Below, piece after piece: positions 28,931 through 36,789 of a stretch of DNA of 64,000 nucleotides. The position numbers and the translations under genes are program-made. Every line of letters begins with the position of its first letter. The first letter of the stretch is position 1. Source of the DNA: Pseudomonas triclosanedens (GTDB lineage: Bacteria; Pseudomonadota; Gammaproteobacteria; Pseudomonadales; Pseudomonadaceae). The stretch is from positions 868,001-932,000 of the forward strand of contig NZ_CP113432.1 of the NCBI RefSeq assembly GCF_026686735.1. Direction: 5' to 3'. Below the pieces are notes generated by a model. It saw nothing but the letters and a program-made list of their open reading frames with translations. It did no database searches and was not told the origin of the DNA.

Positions 28931-29938
28931 TTAATGAATGCGGCTGCCGAGCGTGACGATGCCGTCGGCGCGCTCTCGTCCAAGCCAACTGGTCCAGCCC
29001 AGCCGGCATGGGTTCTCGGCGCCGATGCGCAGGTCGCGGATGGCGTCCTGGCGCAGCTCCAGGCGCAGGTCGTAGTCCAGGGGATCGCGAAGGGTGAAGC
29101 GGACGAGGGCGCAGAGCGGCTGGTAGCCATTGCCGATTGGCAGGAATTCGTGGAAGCGCTCCCAGTTCAGTTCGCGGATATGCACGCGGAACTTGCCGCT
29201 GCGGTCGCGCACCTGCTCGCCCAGCACCAGGTCTTCACCCAGGCGGCTGTTGGCGAGACCAAGGCGGTTGCGCTGTTCCTGGAGAACCTCCACCTGGCGT
29301 TCGATGCACTGTTCAATGAACAGGTCGGCGTGCTTGAAGTAGTAGCGCAGCACCGCCTCGATAAGCGCCGCCGAGTGAGCGCGAAGGCTGAGCAGGCCCA
29401 GGTAGGGGAGCAGGCGCTTCCAGTTCAGCTCCCCGGACTGGCGCAGCTCGGCACTGCCCAGTCCGACGAGGGCGAACAACCGATGGGAGAAGGCATCGAT
29501 GGCGCCGCTCTTGAAGCGCGCGTGGTAGCGGTACTTCTGCCAGATCGGCAGGAGCAGCCGCTGCAGGCGATGGTGGAACAGATCGAGGAATTCCCGCGTG
29601 GGATTGCCTTCCTCGCTGTCTCCCAGGGCCTGCTCTCCGTAAAAGGCCGGCAGCGGCGAACCGGAGCCGAACAGGCCAATCAGATTGATGCTCAGGCGTG
29701 CGCGCAGGGTGCCGTTCTCCTCGAAGAACTGCACGCTCTGGATGTCACTGCCGGGAAAGCCGAGGCTCGGATTGGCCTGGAATTCGAGGCGATCATAGAG
29801 CGACTCGTCGTCCGGCAACTCATCGGCATCGCGCAGGCGCTCGATGATCAGTTGCACTGCCTGGAACAGCGAGTACTCGCGGATGTCCCGGCTGAGCCGG
29901 CTCAGAGCAGGGGTTGCTGTCCCATGCGCGGCGTCCAT
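28931..29938 (-). CDS. tssG: T6SS baseplate protein TssG
   Basis: A 335-residue wedge protein with the TssG signature (SRDIREYSLFQAVQLIIERL near the start, then LSINLIGLFGSGSPLPAFY). Its start lies 37 bp inside the tssF end and has AGAGGTG upstream. It forms the TssF2G baseplate wedge. Confidence 0.95.
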   Translation of the reverse strand: MDAAHGTATPALSRLSRDIREYSLFQAVQLIIERLRDADELPDDESLYDRLEFQANPSLGFPGSDIQSVQFFEENGTLRARLSINLIGLFGSGSPLPAFYGEQALGDSEEGNPTREFLDLFHHRLQRLLLPIWQKYRYHARFKSGAIDAFSHRLFALVGLGSAELRQSGELNWKRLLPYLGLLSLRAHSAALIEAVLRYYFKHADLFIEQCIERQVEVLQEQRNRLGLANSRLGEDLVLGEQVRDRSGKFRVHIRELNWERFHEFLPIGNGYQPLCALVRFTLRDPLDYDLRLELRQDAIRDLRIGAENPCRLGWTSWLGRERADGIVTLGSRIH

Positions 29939-31689
29939 TGGTACACCTCTCCCTGTGTGCTTTTGACTCTCAGCTCGTGGTACGAGTTGAGGCTGGCGTA
30001 GAGCGCGAAGAATTCGTTGAGGACCGAGGCGAAGACGAACAGGTCGCCTTCGCAGATGTAGCCTTCGGGGTCGATGGTCAGTTCGGTGCGCAGGCCGCGT
30101 ACCGGCAGGCCGCGATGCAGGCGGTCGACGTGCTGGTGGCTGATCGACTTCAAGCCGCCGAGCAGGCGCTGGCTCACTTTCTCTGCGTGCTGGTCGTAGT
30201 AGCGCGGCAGGTCATAGGTTTCCAGAATCACCTTGAGCGCCTCGACGTTGGCCAGCGACAGGTAGTTCAGCGACATGTTGCTGATCAGCTTCCAGAGGAA
30301 GTCGCGGTTGAGTGGTGGCGCGTAGCTGGGCGTGACCGGCGTGATGTTGCGGAAGCGCAGCGACTCCGGCGTCTGCTCGCTGGGCAGGCAGATGTCACCG
30401 AGCTTCAGGCGGCGCGGCAGGTTCTGGTTGGTACAGATCAGCTCGATGGACAGCGTTTCGTGCGACTCGTGATCGCGGGTGCCGAAGCTCAGGTAGGTGT
30501 CGAGCCCTTCGTGCAGCAGCGAGCTGCGCTGGCGCACGCTGTAGTGCGGGCGCGCACCGGGGACGTCGAAGCTGGCGTCGTGCTCGAACGATTCGAACAG
30601 CACGTAATCCTGGTGCCCGAGGCCGCCGGGGCTCCAGCCGGTGACGTTTTCGACGGAGAACACGCCGCAATGCTGGACGTCGTACTCGGCGGGCAGCAGC
30701 AGATATTCGTCCTGCTTGCCGTCGAGGCGGATCGGCAGTGCGTCATGGCTGAACAGGTTGGCGATCGGCGTGCAGTGCAGCTTGAGGTTGTCCAGCGTCG
30801 GGCGCAGCCGCTGGATGCCGCTGCGGTGAATATCGAAGCGGAGCTCCAGGCCGCACGTCTGCTGCAGCTGTTCTTCGGTGAGCTCGTTCAGGCGGTCCAG
30901 GCCGTGCAGGTCGACGAACATGAACTTGTCCTGGAAGGCGAAGTACTCCTGGAGGAGCCGATAGCCGCGGAAGGTATTGAGCGGGTAGGGGATCAGTGCT
31001 TGGTCTTCGGCAAAGCCCACCGGCTGCAGGCGTTCGCCCGGCAAGCGGATGCTCAGCGGTCGTCCGTCGGCACCGTTCAGCGGTTGCTGGCGGTCGTCGA
31101 GGGGTACCAGTTCGATGCTGTCGAGGTTGTTCAGCAGCCCAAGGTAGAGCATCTGGCTGATGTAGCGTTCGCCCGCCAGATGTAGGCGCAGGCGTTGCAG
31201 GTTCAGTTCACCCAGATGACCGGTGCAGCTCATCTTCAGGCGCAGGCTGAGAAGTGCACCTTCGCCCTTGACCGAGTAGTTCAGCCCGGAGGTCTGCAGC
31301 GGCAGCACTTCGGTGGGAAAGCAGGTGCGGAAGCTGCAGCGCACGTCATCGATCGGTTTACTCTCCACCGGCGTATCGCGTGGCACCAGCAGTGCCGGAC
31401 CGGAGTTGGGCAACGGGTCGAATTGCAGGATGCTGAAGGCCGGCAACGGGCGCATGTAATTGGGCCACAGCAGGTGCATCAGCGAATGGGTCAGCTCCGG
31501 TAGCTCGTCGTCGAGCTTCTGCCGCAGGCGCCCGGTGAGGAACGCGAAGCCTTCTAGCAGGCGCTCGACATCCGGATCGCGCCCAGGCTGGGCGAGGAAC
31601 GGCGCCAGCGCCGGGCTGCGCTCGGAGAAGCGGCGTCCCAGTTGGCGCAGGGCGGTGAGTTCGCTCTGGTAGTAGTGGTTGAATGACAT
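29902..31689 (-). CDS. tssF: T6SS baseplate protein TssF
   Basis: 595 residues. It begins MSFNHYYQSELTALRQLGRRF and continues PALAPFLAQPGRDPDVERLLEG, the standard TssF N-terminus. Later motifs (GREYRFFPSF-like region replaced by STEGEVYQW at the end; LICTNQNLPRRL) agree with the family length. It overlaps tssG. It is separated from tssE by an inserted five-gene effector island. Confidence 0.95.
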   Translation of the reverse strand: MSFNHYYQSELTALRQLGRRFSERSPALAPFLAQPGRDPDVERLLEGFAFLTGRLRQKLDDELPELTHSLMHLLWPNYMRPLPAFSILQFDPLPNSGPALLVPRDTPVESKPIDDVRCSFRTCFPTEVLPLQTSGLNYSVKGEGALLSLRLKMSCTGHLGELNLQRLRLHLAGERYISQMLYLGLLNNLDSIELVPLDDRQQPLNGADGRPLSIRLPGERLQPVGFAEDQALIPYPLNTFRGYRLLQEYFAFQDKFMFVDLHGLDRLNELTEEQLQQTCGLELRFDIHRSGIQRLRPTLDNLKLHCTPIANLFSHDALPIRLDGKQDEYLLLPAEYDVQHCGVFSVENVTGWSPGGLGHQDYVLFESFEHDASFDVPGARPHYSVRQRSSLLHEGLDTYLSFGTRDHESHETLSIELICTNQNLPRRLKLGDICLPSEQTPESLRFRNITPVTPSYAPPLNRDFLWKLISNMSLNYLSLANVEALKVILETYDLPRYYDQHAEKVSQRLLGGLKSISHQHVDRLHRGLPVRGLRTELTIDPEGYICEGDLFVFASVLNEFFALYASLNSYHELRVKSTQGEVYQWTPRMGQQPLL

Positions 31690-31725
31690 GGGGCGATCCT
31701 TGACGCTAGGGCTTGCGTGGTTCTG

Positions 31726-32088
31726 TCAGGCGGTACGACGGCGGTCCTGCCATCGGCCGAGCCAGGTCGCCGTCATCATCGCGCCCAGGCTCAGTGCCAG
31801 GAGCACCCCGCAATAGAACGCGGCGCGCAATGGGTGATACGGCAGCAGCAACCAGGCCAGCGAGCCACACGCCAGCGCGGCAACGCCGATTTTCAAAGCC
31901 CGCCGGGAAGCGAATGCCATGCACAGGTTGGCGACCACGATGGGCAGGAGAGCAGGGCGAGTGATGGCTCCGGGAGCGTATCCACGGGAGTCGGTGGCAC
32001 CCCGCAGTTGCTTGTAGAGAAACAGGCCAAGATCGTTGACCAGCAGGTGGCAGCCAAGGGCGATGAAGAGCAAGGTGGAACGCTTCAT
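31726..32088 (-). CDS. Small membrane protein of the PAAR-effector island
   Basis: A 120-residue protein with about four hydrophobic helices (RSTLLFIALGCHLLVNDLGLF, RPALLPIVVANLCMAFA, IGVAALACGSLAWLLLP, AAFYCGVLLALSLGAMM). ATG 32088 makes an ATGA overlap with the preceding small gene, and AGAAGAA lies just before it. It is probably an immunity or accessory protein for the island toxin, acting in the inner membrane; no family is recognised. Confidence 0.65.
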   Translation of the reverse strand: MKRSTLLFIALGCHLLVNDLGLFLYKQLRGATDSRGYAPGAITRPALLPIVVANLCMAFASRRALKIGVAALACGSLAWLLLPYHPLRAAFYCGVLLALSLGAMMTATWLGRWQDRRRTA

Positions 32089-32321
32089 TTCTTCTGTTTC
32101 CATATCCCATAGAGGCTGACCGATGCCGCATCGACGGGGCCGGTCAGACGAGCATTGCCGGTGGGGGCGAAGATGGCATTGTTCACTTTGTAGGTCTGGG
32201 GGTAATCCTTGCCCATCGTGGTCAGTTCACGTGCAACCGGGCGGTGGTTTTCCTTCGCCCAAAGCGCCTCGCAGGACGCACCGTTGCCCATGCGACAGCG
32301 GGCCTCGTGAACAAAGTTCAC
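32085..32321 (-). CDS. Small unknown protein of the PAAR-effector island
   Basis: 78 residues, start GTG at 32321 (reads NFVHEARCRMGNGAS). This start is chosen because GGGAGG lies 7 nt upstream and the GTG overlaps the previous stop as GTGA. There is no signal peptide or membrane segment. Its stop overlaps the next gene as ATGA, so it is coupled on both sides. No function is recognised. Confidence 0.6.
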   Translation of the reverse strand: MNFVHEARCRMGNGASCEALWAKENHRPVARELTTMGKDYPQTYKVNNAIFAPTGNARLTGPVDAASVSLYGIWKQKK

Positions 32322-32878
32322 AACAGAACCTCCCGCCATGCCGTAGGCGCGCTCTGGCGGTATTGCTCCTTTTCATTCGGAGACAGGCTTGACCAGTACG
32401 GATGCCAGATGTGGTCCCACCAATATTCGAGACTGCCTTGTTTGGGCAGAATGACTTCGATGGGCTCCAGGTGTGGAAAAGCCAGCCAGGGTGCAGGTGG
32501 ACTATCGAACAGCTTGTCGATGGATTGCAGCAGCGGAACGGAGTTGGTCGTCAGCTCGACAAGCACTCCACCGAATTCTTCGCGATAGGACATCGCCAGC
32601 GCCTCTTGGAGTTCGCTCTGAACTATGGAGTCGTTGACCGGCTCCTGAGAGTGAAAGCGCGACTGAACCAGGGCTTTCAGCTTCGGTAGCTCTGCGTTCC
32701 TAAGCACCGCAATCATGTAGTATGCGTTCGCGCCTTGCGCCCCCAGATACGTTTTGGCGGGATAGCTCAGGAAGGACTCGCTCCCGTTAACGATGATCGG
32801 GTTGTCAGGGCATTCAGGGAACTTCGGGCTTTCCCTTTTGAGGTGGAGTTTGTCTAGGAGAAATCGAAACAAGGGCAT
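32318..32878 (-). CDS. Candidate cytosolic immunity protein for the PAAR-linked toxin
   Basis: A 186-residue soluble protein (MPLFRFLLDKLHLKRES...WREVLL) with no signal peptide or transmembrane segment. It follows the toxin candidate by 26 bp and is coupled to the next gene. An immunity protein to a cytosol-acting enzyme would look like this, but no known immunity family was recognised. Confidence 0.6.
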   Translation of the reverse strand: MPLFRFLLDKLHLKRESPKFPECPDNPIIVNGSESFLSYPAKTYLGAQGANAYYMIAVLRNAELPKLKALVQSRFHSQEPVNDSIVQSELQEALAMSYREEFGGVLVELTTNSVPLLQSIDKLFDSPPAPWLAFPHLEPIEVILPKQGSLEYWWDHIWHPYWSSLSPNEKEQYRQSAPTAWREVLL

Positions 32879-32904
32879 CTCTATTTCACCGCTCGGCCGT
32901 GGCG

Positions 32905-33801
32905 TTAGTTTTCATAGATGTGGTCGGCGACCCAGTCGGCACCAAAGTATCCCGCTGCGCCGAAGACAATCCCTCCGACGAGCCCGGTCAATACGGCACC
33001 AGGGCCGGTTTCGATTCCTACGGCAGCGCCCACGGCGCCACCCATCTTTAATCCGGCCCAGGCCGCCCCCCAACCACCGGCCTGGCGTACCAACTCGGCG
33101 GTGATTGGTTTTGCGTTGCCTAACCGCACCGACTCTCGGGAGGCCTGGGTTATGTCGTAAGCGGTAAAAACGATGCCGACTACCTGGACCACGCGTGCAG
33201 TCCTGGCTACCGATTGGGTGAACTTGAGACTGTCCTTGTTGAAGATGGCACTGGCGGGAACCTTCTTCCCCTGAACCAGTACTTCTTTGTCAATGTCGCG
33301 AACATAACTTGCGATCTTGTCAACTCGTTTGGCGAGGTGCGGGTTCGTCGTTTTGTACTGCTCCAGTTCGACAAGAATTTCCTGGGTCGAGATCAGTCTC
33401 AGGCCTGCTTGCCGTGCCTTGCTGATGTCGATGAATATGCTTCGGCCGTCGAACCGGGGGGAGCCCTCTGGAAATATCGAACTGGTGGAAATGTACGGCG
33501 AGATATTCTTGCCGCCCCCCATGACATGCTCGGCTACCGAGTACGGTGCGACAGGGTCTTTCGGCAGCATTCCATAGCGCTCCGGATTGAGCTCCGAGAG
33601 CTGCTGGAGAGGAGACAGGTTCATGTCCCGCAAGTAAGGGCTCTTGTTCGAGGCATAGATTTTCCTGACCAGGAATCCGTCTTTGCCAACCTCCTCAACC
33701 ACGACGAAAAAGAAAGCGCGCGCAGGCATCAAATAGCCGGGCACATTGCTTACCGAGTTGGGCGACTGGTTGGTCGGTGCTCTGCACTGGAACTCGCTCA
33801 T
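32905..33801 (-). CDS. PAAR-linked toxin candidate with ADP-ribosyltransferase-like motifs and Gly-rich C-terminus
   Basis: A 298-residue protein whose ATG overlaps the PAAR stop (ATGA). Motifs in order are FLVRKIYAS with Arg46, SPYISTSS with Ser-Thr-Ser at 105-107, FIDISKARQAGLRL, and DKEVLVQGK with an (E/D)xE-like pair at 171-173. This order (Arg, STS, xxE followed by a hydrophobic strand) resembles R-S-E type ADP-ribosyltransferases. Residues 241-292 are Gly/Ala-rich and hydrophobic (GGAVGAAVGIETGPG, GLVGGIVFGAAGYFG), like a glycine-zipper membrane segment. It is either an enzyme toxin with a translocation region or a membrane-active toxin. The enzymatic call is inference from motifs. Confidence 0.5.
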   Translation of the reverse strand: MSEFQCRAPTNQSPNSVSNVPGYLMPARAFFFVVVEEVGKDGFLVRKIYASNKSPYLRDMNLSPLQQLSELNPERYGMLPKDPVAPYSVAEHVMGGGKNISPYISTSSIFPEGSPRFDGRSIFIDISKARQAGLRLISTQEILVELEQYKTTNPHLAKRVDKIASYVRDIDKEVLVQGKKVPASAIFNKDSLKFTQSVARTARVVQVVGIVFTAYDITQASRESVRLGNAKPITAELVRQAGGWGAAWAGLKMGGAVGAAVGIETGPGAVLTGLVGGIVFGAAGYFGADWVADHIYEN

Positions 33802-34319
33802 GCACTACCCCACTTCTCGAGTGCCGCAACGCCTGTGGTGATTTCCAGTGGCTCTTCACGGTGAGTGAAGATGCGCGGTGTTCTGCCCTCGGCGTCGGAG
33901 AACCCTTGATGGGTCTTTCCCGATGGCTCAAGGATATGGAACGGTACATTGGCCAGTGGGCGCCCTTCTGCATCCATGATCCTGAACTGTTCATCGAATC
34001 CGCCAGGGATCGGCAGTGGAGGCAGAAAAGGCGCCGGCGAATGTGCCGTTCCAATCAACACCGTCCCCGACCCGCTCACCACCACATTCCCATGGCTACC
34101 TACGGTCCCGACCGTGGCCGCTGGCATGCCGTTGATCAGCACGGTGGGAATCACATTGCTCGCCATGGCGCCACCACAGGCAGACGGGTCGCCCTGGCGC
34201 GTGGCGGGCAGGCCGTCGAGCAGCACATCGGGCGAACCGGCAGCGATCGGGTTGGTGCCGTGGCCCGGCAATGGGCAGGCGGTTGGATCGCTGACGCGGG
34301 CGGCGGGTTTTCCGGACAT
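33798..34319 (-). CDS. PAAR-domain spike-tip protein with C-terminal extension
   Basis: 173 residues. The PAAR repeats fill residues 1-95 (ARVSDPTACPLPGHG, VLLDGLPATRQGD, PTVLINGMPAATVG, NVVVSGSGTVLIG). A transthyretin/Ig-like tail follows (FRIMDAEGRPLANVPFHILEPSG). AAGGAG precedes the ATG. It sharpens the VgrG spike and probably carries the toxin encoded immediately downstream. It is the first gene of the island, 11 bp after tssE. Confidence 0.88.
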   Translation of the reverse strand: MSGKPAARVSDPTACPLPGHGTNPIAAGSPDVLLDGLPATRQGDPSACGGAMASNVIPTVLINGMPAATVGTVGSHGNVVVSGSGTVLIGTAHSPAPFLPPLPIPGGFDEQFRIMDAEGRPLANVPFHILEPSGKTHQGFSDAEGRTPRIFTHREEPLEITTGVAALEKWGSA

Positions 34320-34330
34320 AGTGTTTCTCC

Positions 34331-34738
34331 TTACTGGACCTTGACCTGTCCGCTGCCATCCAGGCTCGCGGAGAAGCTGACCTGGCGGCGGAGGCCTTCG
34401 ACCTCCAGCAGGCCTTCGATGGCGAAGGCGAGTTTCAGCGGGTCGTGGTCGCGGGGCATGGAAATGACGCGTACGCCGGACAGCCGTGGTTCGTACGCTT
34501 CGATGAAGCGCTCGATGGCCTTGCGCGCCTGATTCAACGAGTCGTGCAGGCTGAGGCGCATGTCGTTGAGGTCGGGCAGCCCGTAGTCGGGCAGCGTCTG
34601 CACGCTGCCCGCACGGGTGCTGAGCATCTTGGCCAGATGGGCAGCCACCGAGGCCATGGCGGCCACCTCCGGGCTCCAGCCGGAACGCTCGGCGGCTTCA
34701 CCGCCCAGGCGCTCGAACAGACTGCCGTATCCTTTCAT
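34331..34738 (-). CDS. tssE: T6SS baseplate protein TssE (gp25-like)
   Basis: A 135-residue gp25-like protein (GSLFERLGGEA at the start; SVQTLPDYGLPDLNDM, the conserved core). ATG 34738 has AGGAG 7 nt upstream; GTG one codon earlier is possible. It attaches the sheath to the baseplate. Confidence 0.94.
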   Translation of the reverse strand: MKGYGSLFERLGGEAAERSGWSPEVAAMASVAAHLAKMLSTRAGSVQTLPDYGLPDLNDMRLSLHDSLNQARKAIERFIEAYEPRLSGVRVISMPRDHDPLKLAFAIEGLLEVEGLRRQVSFSASLDGSGQVKVQ

Positions 34739-34752
34739 CACTCAGCTCCTGC

Positions 34753-36228
34753 TCATTCCTTGTCGAGCTTGCCGACCAGCGACAGCGTGAAGTCCGCACC
34801 CATGTACTTGAAGTGCGGGCGCACGCTCAGGCTGACGCGGTACCAGCCCGGTTCGCCCTCGACGTCGCTGACCAGCACCTGTGCGGCGCGCAGCGGACGG
34901 CGGCTGCGGACTTCGGCGCTGGGGTTCTCCTGGTCGGCCACGTACTGGCGGATCCACTTGTTGAGTTCCAGTTCGAGGTCGGTACGTTCTTTCCACGCGC
35001 CGATCTGCTCGCGCTGGAGGACCTTCAGGTAGTGGGCCAGGCGGTTGACGATGAACAGGTAGGGCAGTTGGGTGCCGAGCTTGTAGTTCAGCTCTGCGGT
35101 CTTACCTTCTTCGCTGATGCCGAAGAACTTGGGCTTCTGCACCGAATTGGCGGAGAAGAACGCAGCGTTGTCGCTACCCTTGCGCATGGTCAGGGAGATG
35201 AAGCCTTCCTCGGCCAGCTCGTATTCGCGGCGATCGGAAACCAGTACCTCGGTCGGGATCTTGGTCTCGATCTCGCCCATGCTCTCGAAGTGGTGCAGCG
35301 GCAGGTCTTCCACCGCGCCGCCGCTCTGCGGGCCGATGATGTTCGGGCACCAGCGGAACTTGGCGAAGGAGTCGGTGAGCTTGCTGGCGAAGGTGAACGC
35401 GGTGTTGCCCCACAGGTAGTGTTCGTGGTCGTTGGCGACGTTCTCCTTGTAGACGAAGGTTTTCACCGGGTTGTCTTCCGGGTCGTACGGGTTGCGCAGC
35501 AGGAAGCGCGGCACGGTCAGGCCGACATAGCGGGAATCTTCCTGCTCGCGGAAGCTCTGCCACTTGGCGAACTGTGGACCTTCGAAGTGGTCCCTCAGGT
35601 CCTTGAGGTCCGGCAGGCCGGTGAAGCTTTCCAGGCCAAAGAATTTCGGGCCGGCGGCGGAGATGAATGGCGCGTGGGACATGCTCGATACGCTGGCGAC
35701 GTACTGCATGGTCTTCACGTCAGGCGCGCTCGGCGAGAAGTAGTAGTTGGCGACGATGGCGCCTACCGGCTGGCCGCCGAACTGGCCGTATTCCGCTGTG
35801 TAGATGTGCTTGTAGAGGCCGGACTGGACCACTTCCGGAGAGTCCTCGAAATCGTCCAGCAGGTCCTGCTTGGAGACGTTGAGGATCTCGACCTTGATGT
35901 TCTCGCGGAAGTTGGTGCGGTCGATCAGCAGCTTCAGGCCGCGCCAGGACGATTCCAGCGCCTGGAACTCCGCGTGGTGGAGGATTTCGTCCATCTGGCG
36001 GCTGAGCTTGGCATCGATCTCGGCGATCATGCGGTCGACCAGGGCCTTCTTTACCTGTTCACCCTGGTTCTGCGGCTTCAACAGTTCCTCGATGAAGGCG
36101 GAAACTCCACGCTTGGCGATGCTGTAGGCCTCGTCGTCGGGGGTCAGGCTGGTCTCGGCGATGATGCGGTCGAGAATGCCGAACTCGACGCCAGCCCCGG
36201 TGTTTTCCTGTACTGCACTCGTGCTCAT
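34753..36228 (-). CDS. tssC: T6SS sheath protein TssC (VipB)
   Basis: A 491-residue large sheath subunit with LESSWRGLKLLIDRTNF near residue 90 and the C-terminal GWYRVSLSVRPHFKYMGADFTLS motif. With TssB it builds the contractile sheath. GGAAG lies before the ATG; 27 bp separate it from tssB. Confidence 0.97.
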   Translation of the reverse strand: MSTSAVQENTGAGVEFGILDRIIAETSLTPDDEAYSIAKRGVSAFIEELLKPQNQGEQVKKALVDRMIAEIDAKLSRQMDEILHHAEFQALESSWRGLKLLIDRTNFRENIKVEILNVSKQDLLDDFEDSPEVVQSGLYKHIYTAEYGQFGGQPVGAIVANYYFSPSAPDVKTMQYVASVSSMSHAPFISAAGPKFFGLESFTGLPDLKDLRDHFEGPQFAKWQSFREQEDSRYVGLTVPRFLLRNPYDPEDNPVKTFVYKENVANDHEHYLWGNTAFTFASKLTDSFAKFRWCPNIIGPQSGGAVEDLPLHHFESMGEIETKIPTEVLVSDRREYELAEEGFISLTMRKGSDNAAFFSANSVQKPKFFGISEEGKTAELNYKLGTQLPYLFIVNRLAHYLKVLQREQIGAWKERTDLELELNKWIRQYVADQENPSAEVRSRRPLRAAQVLVSDVEGEPGWYRVSLSVRPHFKYMGADFTLSLVGKLDKE

Positions 36229-36255
36229 GTGTTGGCTTCCTTCTCAGTTCCTGGC

Positions 36256-36756
36256 TCAGGCGTCCTGCTTGGCCGCGAGGCCCAGCTCACCCAGTACGCG
36301 GTCACGCGATTCGTCGTCGGCGAGCACGCTTTCGATGGCCTTGCGGAAGGCCGGTGCGTTGCCCAGCGGGCCTTTGAGGGCGACCAGGGCATCACGCAGC
36401 TCCATCAGCTTCTTCAGCTCCGGCACCTGCTCGACCAGGCTCGCCGGATTGAAGTCCTTCATCGAGTTGACCTTCAGGGAAACGGCCAGATCCTCGTCGA
36501 TGGCTTCCTCCTGAAGACGGTTCGGTACGTTGAGGGTCAGGCCCAGCTCCTGTTTGGCCAGCACTTCGTCGAAGTTGTTCTTGTCGATTCCGATCGGTTT
36601 GCGGTCTTCGACCTTGCGGCCGTCGGCGCGTTGGGTGAAGTCACCCAGAACCAGTAGCTTCAGGGGCAGTTCGATCTCTTCCTGGGCATTGCCGGTCGCG
36701 GGTTTGAAGGTGATGTTGATGCGTTCCTTGGGGGCTACCGAGCCTTCTTTGGCCAT
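36256..36756 (-). CDS. tssB: T6SS sheath protein TssB (VipA)
   Basis: A 166-residue small sheath subunit (SVAPKERINITFKPATG, ELPLKLLVLGDFTQ, PIGIDKNNFDEVL). AAGGAGA lies 7 nt before the ATG. It pairs with TssC; ClpV binds this pair after contraction. Confidence 0.97.
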   Translation of the reverse strand: MAKEGSVAPKERINITFKPATGNAQEEIELPLKLLVLGDFTQRADGRKVEDRKPIGIDKNNFDEVLAKQELGLTLNVPNRLQEEAIDEDLAVSLKVNSMKDFNPASLVEQVPELKKLMELRDALVALKGPLGNAPAFRKAIESVLADDESRDRVLGELGLAAKQDA

Positions 36757-36789
36757 GGCATTTCTCCTTTGCATTTACGGCCCGAAGGC

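Noticed and set aside
34813..36657. 614-codon plus-strand ORF opposite tssC and tssB
   Set aside because: Shadow of strongly conserved sheath genes.
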